Positions 1 to 6,200 of a stretch of 12,216 bases of DNA are shown here, piece after piece; within the stretch, counting starts at the first letter, position 1, and every line of letters begins with the position of its first letter. The DNA lies in NCBI GenBank assembly GCA_003455565.1, contig DMQW01000237.1, positions 1 through 12,216 on the forward strand. The letters are read 5' to 3'. Below the pieces are notes generated by a model. That model saw nothing but the letters and a program-made list of their open reading frames with translations. It had not been told where the DNA came from and searched no databases. A program made the translations under genes and the position numbers. The DNA is from Limisphaerales bacterium (GTDB lineage: Bacteria; Verrucomicrobiota; Verrucomicrobiia; Limisphaerales; UBA11358).

Positions 1-131
1 TAAAGCCATAAATTTCCGGGTGGGACAAGCTGATTAAAGACCTTCGCCCGGAGTTGTCAACAACGGAAATGAGAAAAGTTGCGGGCAGTTTTGATTTGTC
101 ATGTCCGCCGCATCGGGCGTAGGCTGCGGCC

Positions 132-1223
132 ATGAAATCTCCATTTGTTTCCCGCCGTGATTTTTTGAAAACTTCCACGCTGGCCGTCGCCGGTCTGCCG
201 CTGCTCGGCGCATTGGCGGCTGAACCAAAACGCAAAATCGGTTTCGCCTTGTGCGGTCTCGGTAATTTGAGCACGCATCAGATTGCCCCGGCGCTGCAAC
301 AGTCGCAGTTCTGCCGGCTCGCGGGCATTGTCACCGGCACGCCGGCGAAGGCGGCACGTTGGAAGGCGCAATACAATATTCCCGACCGCTCCATTTACAA
401 TTACGACACGATGGCGCAGATGGCGGACAATCCTGACATTGACGTGGTCTATGTCGTCACGCCCAACGCGCTGCACGCCGAATCGGCCATCAAGGCGGCG
501 AAGGCTGGCAAGCATGTTTTGTGCGAGAAGCCGATGGAAGTGTCCGTGGAGAAATGCCAGCAGATGATTGACGCGTGCCGTGAAGCAAAGCGCCAGCTCG
601 CCATCGGCTACCGTCTGCATTTCGAGCCGAACAACCTTGAATGTGTCCGGCTCGCGCGGGAAAAAGTTTTTGGCGGCTTGAAATCCATCAAGGCCGGATT
701 TGGTTTTGCCATTGGCGACCCAAAGCAATGGCGTCTCAATAAAGCATTGTCCGGCGGCGGGCCGATGATGGACGTGGGCATTTACGCGCTGCAGGCGATG
801 CGTTATTTGTCCGGCCAAGAGCCGGTCTCGGTTTCCGCCATCGCCACAACGACGGACAAGGTGAAGTTCCGTGACATCGAGGAAACCCTGGCGTGGCAGA
901 TGAAATTTCCCGGCGGCATCCTCGCCAGCGGCAACACCACCTACGGCTTCGATGGCAACAACTTTTTTACCGCACAAGCCGAACGCGGCTCGTTTGGATT
1001 GGAACCGGCCTACAACTATCACGGCATTCAAGGCACACGCAGCGATGGCAAGACGATTGAACTGCCGGACATGAACCAGTTCGCCGCCGAGATGGATGAT
1101 TTCGCCCAATGCATTCTGGAGAACCGGCCCACGCGCGTGCCGGGCGAGGAAGGGTTGCGCGATGTGAAAATCATGATGGCCATATATGAAGCCGCCCGCA
1201 CCGGCCAAGCCGTGAATTTGTAA
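132..1223 (+). CDS. Tat-exported Gfo/Idh/MocA-family oxidoreductase (glucose-fructose oxidoreductase-like)
   Basis: The 363-residue product is an NAD(P)-dependent sugar or cyclitol oxidoreductase probably working in the periplasm. The N-terminus is a Tat signal (SRRDFLK at residues 7-13, then a hydrophobic stretch ending near Ala30), as in Zymomonas glucose-fructose oxidoreductase. A Rossmann start follows (IGFALCGLGNLS, 36-47), then the family signature CEKPM (131-135), whose lysine is catalytic in the family. GYRLHFEP (159-166) and GGPMMDVGIYAL (209-220), with the DxxxY pair D214/Y218, are typical of GFOR-like members. Length is normal for the family. The ATG at 132 is the only start that keeps the Tat motif at the N-terminus. 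There is no good Shine-Dalgarno sequence; a weak 6-bp hairpin (107-112 with 125-130) covers the upstream region. The substrate cannot be read from the sequence. Confidence 0.93.
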   Translation: MKSPFVSRRDFLKTSTLAVAGLPLLGALAAEPKRKIGFALCGLGNLSTHQIAPALQQSQFCRLAGIVTGTPAKAARWKAQYNIPDRSIYNYDTMAQMADNPDIDVVYVVTPNALHAESAIKAAKAGKHVLCEKPMEVSVEKCQQMIDACREAKRQLAIGYRLHFEPNNLECVRLAREKVFGGLKSIKAGFGFAIGDPKQWRLNKALSGGGPMMDVGIYALQAMRYLSGQEPVSVSAIATTTDKVKFRDIEETLAWQMKFPGGILASGNTTYGFDGNNFFTAQAERGSFGLEPAYNYHGIQGTRSDGKTIELPDMNQFAAEMDDFAQCILENRPTRVPGEEGLRDVKIMMAIYEAARTGQAVNL

Positions 1224-1304
1224 AACGAGCGGTGGAATGCCGCCACCTCCAAGTCTGAAACCGGACATTTCACCGGCCTGACGCGAATGGACTAAAACCG
1301 GCGG

Positions 1305-1332
1305 TTGCCAGTTGGGAATTTTAGGTTAAACT
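1305..1332 (+). promoter_or_regulatory. possible sigma-70-like promoter of the hydroxylase gene
   Basis: TTGCCA (1305-1310) and TAAACT (1327-1332) are separated by 16 bases and lie just before the ATG at 1342. The match is only partial, and the resulting leader would be very short. It is given as a weak candidate. Confidence 0.22.
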
Positions 1333-1341
1333 GCTGCTTCC

Positions 1342-1950
1342 ATGTCACAACTTTTTAAATTTCTATATTGGCCGGCGATTGGCTTTGTCTGCTCCGTGAT
1401 CTACTGTTCATTTTTTGAATGGATCCTGCACCGCTTCGTGATGCACCGTCCGCTCGGAAAATTCCGTTACCCGTTCGAGGCGCATGCCCTCGTTCATCAC
1501 CGCGTTTTTCGCGCGGATGAATCATACCATTTGATCAATCCCAAGGACGCCAGGACCATCCCGATGGCGTGGTGGAACGGCCCCGTAATGGTGCTGGTGG
1601 GGACGACGCCATTCATCGTGGCCGCCTGGTTGTTGGGCCATTGGGGGTTGTATTTCGGAGCGCTGCTCGCCTGTGCGGGCTATTACGGCGTGTATGAATA
1701 CATCCACTGGTGCATGCATCTCCCCAAGAAACGCCATGTGGAACGCTCGGGAATTTTCTTCCGGCTCAACGGTCATCACCTGCTGCACCACCGTTACATG
1801 GGCAAAAATTTCAACGTCGTCATGCCCCTTGCCGACCTGCTCCTTGGCACCCTGCTGCTGCGCTCACCGATGCACTTCAAGCAACCGGTCGGCCCGGCCG
1901 TTCCCAATGTGCAGCCGCGCGTGAAAATTCCCAAGCTGGCAAAGGAATAA
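1342..1950 (+). CDS. fatty acid / sterol hydroxylase superfamily membrane protein
   Basis: The 202-residue integral membrane protein has the histidine clusters of the di-iron fatty acid hydroxylase superfamily: HRFVMH (30-35), HALVHH (48-53), HWCMH (122-126) and HHLLHH (145-150). These should hold two iron atoms for O2-dependent hydroxylation or desaturation of a lipid or carotenoid substrate. Hydrophobic stretches at about 8-28, 83-120 and 160-173 fit two membrane hairpins. The size is in the range of small bacterial members such as carotenoid hydroxylase-like proteins. It follows the oxidoreductase gene by 118 bases and ends 18 bases before a converging minus-strand gene, so it is probably transcribed alone. 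The exact substrate is unknown. Confidence 0.88.
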   Translation: MSQLFKFLYWPAIGFVCSVIYCSFFEWILHRFVMHRPLGKFRYPFEAHALVHHRVFRADESYHLINPKDARTIPMAWWNGPVMVLVGTTPFIVAAWLLGHWGLYFGALLACAGYYGVYEYIHWCMHLPKKRHVERSGIFFRLNGHHLLHHRYMGKNFNVVMPLADLLLGTLLLRSPMHFKQPVGPAVPNVQPRVKIPKLAKE

Positions 1951-1968
1951 GTTTTTCTCCGGCCAGTT

Positions 1969-2642
1969 TTATTTCGTAACTGAAGGAGCCGGAGCCGTTT
2001 GCCACTTGTTGCCATCCCAAAATTCAGCGTGATTGTTTGAATCCAAACGCGCGGGGACGCCAACGGAACGCAGTGCGGCGACGTAGATGATTTCAAACCC
2101 GGTCGCGTCGGTTATCTGCTTTAGCCAGATGCCTGGCACGTCTTGGGGTGGATTCGGCAATGTGGCGATGGTCACGCGTTCGCGAAGATGCTTCATGACG
2201 ATCTTGGCGGCGTCTTCCGGCGAAGATTCATGGCGGGTGCGGAGATAAAATTCCTCCCTCAACGGGCGCCGCCAGTCCAGTTGCTCGTTGGTATCACCGG
2301 CAATCACTGGTGACAGCACGAAATCCTGATACATTTTATCGTCCAGTTTCCAATTGATGAGTTGGCGGTTGTAATTTGCCAGCCGAACGTGTTCGAGCAG
2401 GACTTTCAGTTGTTTGCCGCGCCAGACGGCGTTTGCTGATAGAAACTCAAAGTCACCGGATTCATTCCGCTGGATAAGGCAGTGTCGAGCAATGGCCAGA
2501 GTTCCATCACCAACCGGAAGAAATGGAGTTCCCAAATACACCGTGGTTTGTGCAGCGGCCAATACCGCTAAAATTCCGGCCAGCCAATGCAATGCGATTT
2601 CGCTACGCGTGATCGGTCTCCAAGGTAGGGCGGCGCTGTGGG
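1969..2642 (-). pseudogene. transglutaminase-like membrane-anchored protein, 3' part of an IS-interrupted gene
   Basis: This frame encodes about 224 residues after the insertion sequence. It has a membrane anchor (ALHWLAGILAVLAAAQTTVY) near its start, then a soluble domain ending in a transglutaminase-like core (VAALRSVGVPARL, then NNHAEFWDGNKW). In active relatives a catalytic Cys lies about 19 residues before the Arg of the GVPAR motif; here that place is Ala (TDATGFEI), and no clear Asp follows the His. It is therefore probably a non-enzymatic member even before disruption. The open frame runs on into the IS left-end repeats, so a product could start inside the IS (a TTG at 2745), but the first residues would be repeat-derived. 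The original N-terminus appears to lie across the IS at 3990-4061. The fold call rests on the motif pattern only. Confidence 0.72.
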
Positions 2643-2690
2643 CGTTCTCACCACATGGGTAACAGTCGTTCTCACCACATGGGTAACAGT
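2643..2690. repeat. IS left end: two perfect tandem 24-bp repeats
   Basis: Positions 2643-2666 and 2667-2690 are identical 24-mers, each containing the terminal-repeat core. They are probably paired transposase binding sites. They are also translated in the frame of the neighbouring broken gene, giving a duplicated CYPCGEN motif. Confidence 0.85.
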
Positions 2691-2692
2691 TT

Positions 2693-2747
2693 GGTTGGGT
2701 GTTGTTGTGGAGGCGAGCGTAGCGAGCCGGAACAACAACACCCAACC
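2693..2747. repeat. long hairpin with perfect 16-bp stem inside the IS
   Basis: GGTTGGGTGTTGTTGT (2693-2708) pairs perfectly with 2732-2747 around a 23-base loop. The loop contains GCGAGC twice. It lies 4 bases beyond the transposase stop codon. No T-run follows on the minus strand, so it is not a classical intrinsic terminator. It could still stop or stabilise the transposase mRNA, or be an independent palindromic repeat. Confidence 0.75.
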
Positions 2748-2751
2748 GGCT

Positions 2752-3927
2752 TCATTTTTGGTGACGATATTTGGCCGTGCGGATATTGCCCATGTCCTGT
2801 TCATGAAGTTCACCTACCAGCAGCGGGCCAAAATACACCCGCCAGACTTTTGCACGCACCGCTTCCAAACCAACATAGTCGCCCACAAACGCTTCGCCGA
2901 CATAACGCCTTTTTCCTTGCCAGTTAATTTCCCCATTACCTCTGACCCACCGCCGCCACCATCCTTTGCCATACTTCCAAGGCACGGTTTGGTTGGGCAA
3001 ACGCCGGCGACTGCGCCGATAGCTTTTGGCAGGCACTGCCATGGCCAACGCTTCGTGCGGACGATCCTCGTTGTATTGCATCAGCCACTTGGAACTGCGG
3101 CGCTGCTGGCCGGCCAGAGTGTGTGCCGGAGCTCTGGCCACTTCGGCTTTGTAAATCCGATGAAACTGTTCATGGGCCCCGTTTTCATCCGGCCGACCCG
3201 GCGTGATGAACTCCACTTCGATTCCCAGTTTGATCCACCAGGCACTCAAGCGCGTCAGTCCCGTGGGACCGCCGCCGCCAAACGGGGAGCCGTTGTCACT
3301 GCGAATCCGCTTGGGCAGCCCGTGTTTCCGGAAGATTTTTATAAAGGCACCTTTGGTCTTCAGCAGGGCCTGACTGCGCAGCAAAACCACCCGCAGACCA
3401 TAACGGCTGTGCAAATCCCTCACGGTTAAGGGTTCCACCCGCGTGCCGTCGCCAGTTTTATACCAGCCCTTGAAATCGACCGTCCAAACATCGTTGCTGT
3501 GCTGGGCTGGGCGGATGGCCCGACGCACTACCACCGGCCCGGGCGGGCGGCGCCGCCGTCCGCAAACCAGCCCCCAACGCTTAAGCCAGCGACTGATGGC
3601 CGCCACCGAAGGCAACCCTTGGTCCCCAAAATCCCGCCGTAGGCGATGCGCGAGTTTGCGCGCCCCCCAAGTCGGATGCTTGCGCCGCTGGCGTCGCAAC
3701 CGCTCCAGCCAGAAGGGGCTGGTCCGCCTGGGAACATGGCGGGGTCTGCGCGCACGATCCCGCAACCCGTGCAACCGACCCTTTTGGAAACGCCACCACC
3801 ACTTGTAAGCCGTCTTGCGCGAAATCTTTAACTCCCGGCACAGCTCGCTTACCGATCGCTCTCCAGTCTGCATCTCGAGGACCAGTTGATACCTCTGCTC
3901 CTGCCCGCTTGTGTTCTTCCATGGCAT
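2752..3927 (-). CDS. IS481-family DDE transposase
   Basis: The 391-residue product has an N-terminal helix-turn-helix (residues about 22-50, SVSELCRELKISRKTAYKWWWRF), a second helical DNA-binding region (75-120) and an rve integrase core. The DDE residues are readable: D151 in VWTVDFKG, D211 in RSDNGSPF and E253 in NGAHEQFHR. A C-terminal region follows (PNQTVPWKYGKGWW onward). I chose the ATG at 3927 (MPWKN), the usual start of related transposases. A GTG at 3948 would add 7 residues and would lie inside the right-end sub-repeat. The frame is intact and the catalytic residues are present, so the element may be active. It has no neighbours of its own and interrupts a host gene. Confidence 0.92.
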   Translation of the reverse strand: MPWKNTSGQEQRYQLVLEMQTGERSVSELCRELKISRKTAYKWWWRFQKGRLHGLRDRARRPRHVPRRTSPFWLERLRRQRRKHPTWGARKLAHRLRRDFGDQGLPSVAAISRWLKRWGLVCGRRRRPPGPVVVRRAIRPAQHSNDVWTVDFKGWYKTGDGTRVEPLTVRDLHSRYGLRVVLLRSQALLKTKGAFIKIFRKHGLPKRIRSDNGSPFGGGGPTGLTRLSAWWIKLGIEVEFITPGRPDENGAHEQFHRIYKAEVARAPAHTLAGQQRRSSKWLMQYNEDRPHEALAMAVPAKSYRRSRRRLPNQTVPWKYGKGWWRRWVRGNGEINWQGKRRYVGEAFVGDYVGLEAVRAKVWRVYFGPLLVGELHEQDMGNIRTAKYRHQK

Positions 3928-3942
3928 ATGTGGCCATGAAAG

Positions 3943-3986
3943 TGTCACCTATCTGCTGAGAACAAAGTGTTACCCATGTGGTGAGA
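3943..3986. repeat. IS right end: perfect terminal repeat plus degenerate inner copy
   Basis: 3968-3986 is the exact inverted complement of the left-end core. 3943-3961 is a second copy matching 15 of 19 bases, at a pitch of 25 bases (24 at the left end). Both ends therefore have a double-site layout, with the inner right copy decayed. Confidence 0.8.
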
Positions 3987-3989
3987 CCG

Positions 3990-4061
3990 TGCCCTGCCGC
4001 GCCGCCCAAATTTCCGCCAAAATGATCCAGACGAAGTTTTGGCTCGGGTTTCCGCCAGCAT
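3990..4061 (-). pseudogene. probable 5' end of the interrupted transglutaminase-like gene
   Basis: An ATG at 4061 opens a 24-codon piece (MLAETRAKTSSGSFWRKFG..., ending GRRGRA) that reads straight into the IS right end. It has the basic, cytoplasmic character expected before the membrane anchor that resumes on the other side of the IS (ALPWRPITRSEIALHW). Joining the flanks at their shared bases can restore one frame. The inference rests on orientation, order and character; no uninterrupted copy is visible here. Confidence 0.55.
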
Positions 4062-4086
4062 CGCTGCGCTTGCTGACGGGGAGATT

Positions 4087-4113
4087 GGGGCAGAGCCGCA
4101 GCTCTGCCCTACC
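4087..4113. repeat. 27-bp REP-like palindrome, type B
   Basis: GGGCAGAGC pairs with GCTCTGCCC around a 4-base loop, framed by GGGGC at one end and CCTACC at the other. A relative of the same length with a different stem sequence lies in the kinase gene at 10112-10138. It falls between the hydrophobic remnant and the MLAE start, and is read in frame with both. Confidence 0.75.
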
Positions 4114-4124
4114 CCGATTGATGA

Positions 4125-4238
4125 ATTGCGCGCCAACTCCATGAGCGTCCAGAACACGATCGCAACGGGGAGTTTGAACAATCCGCCATCAAACCAAAAG
4201 CCAACCAGCAAAACAATTGCTCCCGCGCGACAAGTCGC
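4125..4238 (-). pseudogene. hydrophobic coding remnant, function unknown
   Basis: The frame here gives a very hydrophobic stretch (AIVLLVGFWFDGGLFK, then LPVAIVFWTLMEL) that looks like the last one or two membrane segments of a larger protein. It begins right after the palindrome at 4248-4290 and shares a frame with the MLAE piece downstream. It could be the C-terminal end of a polytopic protein such as a polysaccharide polymerase/ligase, or an N-terminal part of the interrupted transglutaminase-like gene. No complete gene is visible. Confidence 0.35.
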
Positions 4239-4590
4239 TTGCAGTGAGTCCCGCCGTTTCTGAGTTCGTGACCTCAGAAACGGCGGGGACGCGAGCATCA
4301 TCGGCTGCAATTTCGTGATGCGCTTGTGCCAGTTTGCGATATCTCTGTATTTTGGCCATGTCCTTGGCCCGGTCGATCTCGTTGTAAATTTCTTTTGTGA
4401 GGCACAGTTCCAAAATGTCTTGAAGCCACGGCGCGAGTAGCGATTTTGATTCCTCGCTTTCAACGTCATTGGGGTCGTGCAGCTCGAAAAACACATTTGC
4501 ATCAATGACAATTCGCTGCTTGTTTTCGTCAATCTGCTCAATCGAAGAAAAAAGATCCGCATGACCATGACTGAACCACCAATAAGTCAA
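4189..4590 (-). CDS. PIN-domain nuclease, C-terminal half of a broken GNAT-PIN fusion
   Basis: The frame encodes a PIN ribonuclease fold: RIVIDANVFFEL with Asp30 (first acidic metal ligand) and LTKEIYNEIDR with Glu71 (second). The later conserved acidic residues of the domain are missing, because from residue 101 on the protein is encoded by a palindrome (4248-4290) and then by unrelated sequence until the stop at 4189. The only start near the front is a TTG at 4590. Upstream in this frame the codons continue as RGSKPSHLTYWWF, a linker that fits the end of the preceding GNAT gene. The nuclease is therefore probably both detached from its acetyltransferase partner and C-terminally truncated, and is likely inactive. 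An isolated toxin is less likely; no antitoxin-like gene is seen. Confidence 0.68.
   Translation of the reverse strand: MTYWWFSHGHADLFSSIEQIDENKQRIVIDANVFFELHDPNDVESEESKSLLAPWLQDILELCLTKEIYNEIDRAKDMAKIQRYRKLAQAHHEIAADDARVPAVSEVTNSETAGLTASDLSRGSNCFAGWLLV
4248..4290. repeat. palindromic element inside the PIN reading frame
   Basis: GTCCCGCCGTTTCTGAG (4248-4264) is the inverted complement of 4273-4290 with one bulged base, around an 8-base loop. It marks the point where recognisable PIN sequence ends. It does not resemble the other palindromes here in sequence. Confidence 0.8.
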
Positions 4591-4600
4591 GTGAGACGGC

Positions 4601-5005
4601 TTACTTCCGCGCCCGCTTGGAATGGACAGCAGCGAATCCTAGACGCGGCCACATACCATTGACTTCATAGTCGCGTCGGCAATGTAGGCCAATGCCGAGC
4701 AAACGTTTTGTCTCCGCCTTCAGTGTATCCACCAACTTTCGAGCGATGCCCTGTTTGCGAATAGCAGAGTTAGCGCACAAATGCACAATTACTGCCTTGT
4801 TGCCCGATATTCGGTAAAGCAGATAGCCGACACACTCATTGGAAGAAGTCAGCGCCACGAATATATGCCTGCGTGAAGCATGCTCTTGGAACGCACCCTT
4901 CGGAAAGAAGCCGAAAGTTTCTGCGTGCTGCTTCCCCAAATCCATTACCGCTTTTAGATACGGAGAGCTGCCGTCGATGCACTCGATCCTGATTGATTCT
5001 TCCAT
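4601..5005 (-). CDS. GNAT-family N-acetyltransferase, N-terminal half of a probable GNAT-PIN fusion
   Basis: The 134-residue product has the GNAT fold: a strand pair (HIFVALTSSNECVGYLLYRI, about 47-66), the beta-4 strand AVIVHLCANS, and the acetyl-CoA pyrophosphate loop RKQGIARK (83-90). The C-terminal YEVNGMWPRLGF (113-124) is typical of the family. I chose the ATG at 5005 (MEESIR); the TTG at 5050 adds 15 residues with no family likeness. The gene stops at 4601 in HSKRARK. A one-base change in the GCGGGCGCGG run just before would carry the frame on into the PIN-domain frame, giving HSKRRGSKPSHLTYWWF. The acceptor substrate is unknown. Confidence 0.82.
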   Translation of the reverse strand: MEESIRIECIDGSSPYLKAVMDLGKQHAETFGFFPKGAFQEHASRRHIFVALTSSNECVGYLLYRISGNKAVIVHLCANSAIRKQGIARKLVDTLKAETKRLLGIGLHCRRDYEVNGMWPRLGFAAVHSKRARK

Positions 5006-5075
5006 TTGAAGGTTCTCGCAAATGAAAGACGGAGTAGCATTAGATTGCAATCTTCTTTTAAATATGCTTTCGATT

Positions 5076-5162
5076 CCTCGCCCCGGCCCTCTTGTTCGGC
5101 GAGGAGCGGGAGATTTATTTTGTTGGACGATTACTCAGGGTAACTCGTTTCTCGCAACCCTG
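5076..5162. terminator. two short hairpins downstream of the epimerase operon
   Basis: The gap between the epimerase stop (5208) and the GNAT gene holds two stems: CCTCGCC with GGCGAGG (5076-5104) and CAGGGT with ACCCTG (5136-5162). Neither is followed by a clear T-run on the minus strand, so termination is only a possibility. Nothing else is seen in this 150-base gap. Confidence 0.2.
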
Positions 5163-5207
5163 GGCTGAATGATTCAATCCTTTTGGGATTGGTTGGCCAC
5201 TGTCTGA

Positions 5208-6200
5208 TTATCCCGCCGTCAGCCGGATGATTTCGCGCAGCGTGGTGCGCGGATGAAATTTCACAAAGCGTTCCAGTTTTTCCATGCGCGGCTTGCGGCG
5301 GCGCATGTCGTCAAAGCCCGGCACGCCGGTCGCGCCGAAGCCTTTGGGCGAAGGCGGATAAGCCTGGTCGTAAGGAATCAGTTCAATTTTTGATTTCGAG
5401 CCGAGCGTGGCCACGACGAGTTGCGCGAGTTCCAAAATGGAAATTTCCTCCGTGCCGCCGATGTTGAAAATCTCCCCGCGCGCCGCCGGATAATTCTGCA
5501 AACGCACAAGCGCTTCAACGACATCGTGGACGAGACAGAAGCAGCGCGATTGCGCGCCGTCGCCGAAAACCTTCAGCGGTTCGCCACTTCTTGCCGCCGC
5601 GATGAAGCGCGGCAGCACCATGCCGTAGCGTCCGGTCTGGCGCGGGCCGACGGTGTTGAACAGCCGCGCGATGATGACCGGCAGATTTTTTTCGCGCGCG
5701 TAGGCGAGCGCGAGAAATTCGTCCGTGAGCTTCGAGCAGGCGTAGCTCCAGCGCGATTGCCCGGGCGGCCCGATGAGCAGATCGTCGTCCTCGCTGAACT
5801 CCGGCTTCGCGCTCTTGCCATAAACTTCCGAGGTGGAGGTCAGCAGCAGCGGCGTGGAATTTTTTGCCGCCGCGCGCAGCAAAATCTGCGTCTCATTGAA
5901 GCTGGCCTCCAAAACATGCAGCGCGGATTTGACGACCAGTTCCACGCCGACGGTCGCGGCGAGGTGAAAAATAAATTCCGCGTTTGCGGCGAGTTCTGGC
6001 AATTCCGCGCACGCGGAAATTTTTGATTGGACGATGCGCAGGCGCGAATTGGATTTTACCGCGCTTAAATTTTCCGGACTGCCGGTGGAGAAATCGTCAA
6101 TGACGACAACGCTTTTGCCATCGTTCAGTAATCGCTCGACGAGATGCGCGCCAATGAAACCAGCGCCGCCCGTGACTAAAATATGTTTCACGTTTTTCAT
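5208..6200 (-). CDS. NAD-dependent nucleotide-sugar epimerase/dehydratase (extended SDR)
   Basis: The 330-residue cytoplasmic enzyme converts an NDP-sugar, most likely by 4-epimerisation, dehydration or decarboxylation, for cell-surface polysaccharide synthesis. It shows the glycine-rich NAD loop GGAGFIGAHL (11-20), the Asp pair VIDDFSTG (34-40), the active-site Ser/Thr region TSTSEVYG (121-128) and the catalytic Y153-x-x-x-K157 pair (WSYACSKL). The mid-region ARLFNTVGPRQTGRYGMVLPRF and the GDGAQSRCFCLVHDVVEAL motif fit the UDP-glucose 4-epimerase / UDP-glucuronate decarboxylase branch. The start ATG at 6200 overlaps the upstream amidase stop by 4 bases, indicating translational coupling. Sequence alone does not settle which sugar is used. 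Confidence 0.93.
   Translation of the reverse strand: MKNVKHILVTGGAGFIGAHLVERLLNDGKSVVVIDDFSTGSPENLSAVKSNSRLRIVQSKISACAELPELAANAEFIFHLAATVGVELVVKSALHVLEASFNETQILLRAAAKNSTPLLLTSTSEVYGKSAKPEFSEDDDLLIGPPGQSRWSYACSKLTDEFLALAYAREKNLPVIIARLFNTVGPRQTGRYGMVLPRFIAAARSGEPLKVFGDGAQSRCFCLVHDVVEALVRLQNYPAARGEIFNIGGTEEISILELAQLVVATLGSKSKIELIPYDQAYPPSPKGFGATGVPGFDDMRRRKPRMEKLERFVKFHPRTTLREIIRLTAG

Larger units (their letters stand above)
2643..3989 (-). mobile_element. IS481-like insertion sequence
   Basis: The element of about 1.35 kb holds one DDE transposase gene (minus strand) and inverted ends sharing the 19-bp core TCTCACCACATGGGTAACA (2646-2664, and its complement at 3968-3986, perfect). Each end has a second copy in tandem. 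It separates two coding pieces of a transglutaminase-like gene in matching orientation. No convincing target-site duplication is visible; the flanks share only about 3 bases. The boundaries are therefore good to only a few bases. Confidence 0.8.

Noticed and set aside
99..1268. Long minus-strand open frame (389 codons) opposite the oxidoreductase
   Set aside because: The plus strand encodes a clear Tat signal and Gfo/Idh/MocA motifs; the opposite frame shows no family features and is a codon-bias shadow.
2643..2690. Iterons of a replication origin
   Set aside because: The 24-bp tandem copies match the opposite end of the IS in inverted orientation, so they are transposon ends.
2693..2747. 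Intrinsic terminator of the transposase
   Set aside because: The stem is strong but is not followed by a T-run on the minus strand, so it is listed as a hairpin repeat only.
4189..5005. PIN toxin with GNAT as a toxin-antitoxin pair
   Set aside because: The frames join as one fusion after a one-base change, no DNA-binding antitoxin is present, and the PIN domain is truncated.
5421..6026. Plus-strand 201-codon frame over the epimerase gene
   Set aside because: It is antisense to well-conserved SDR motifs, has low-complexity Arg/Gln-rich composition and no plausible start signal.
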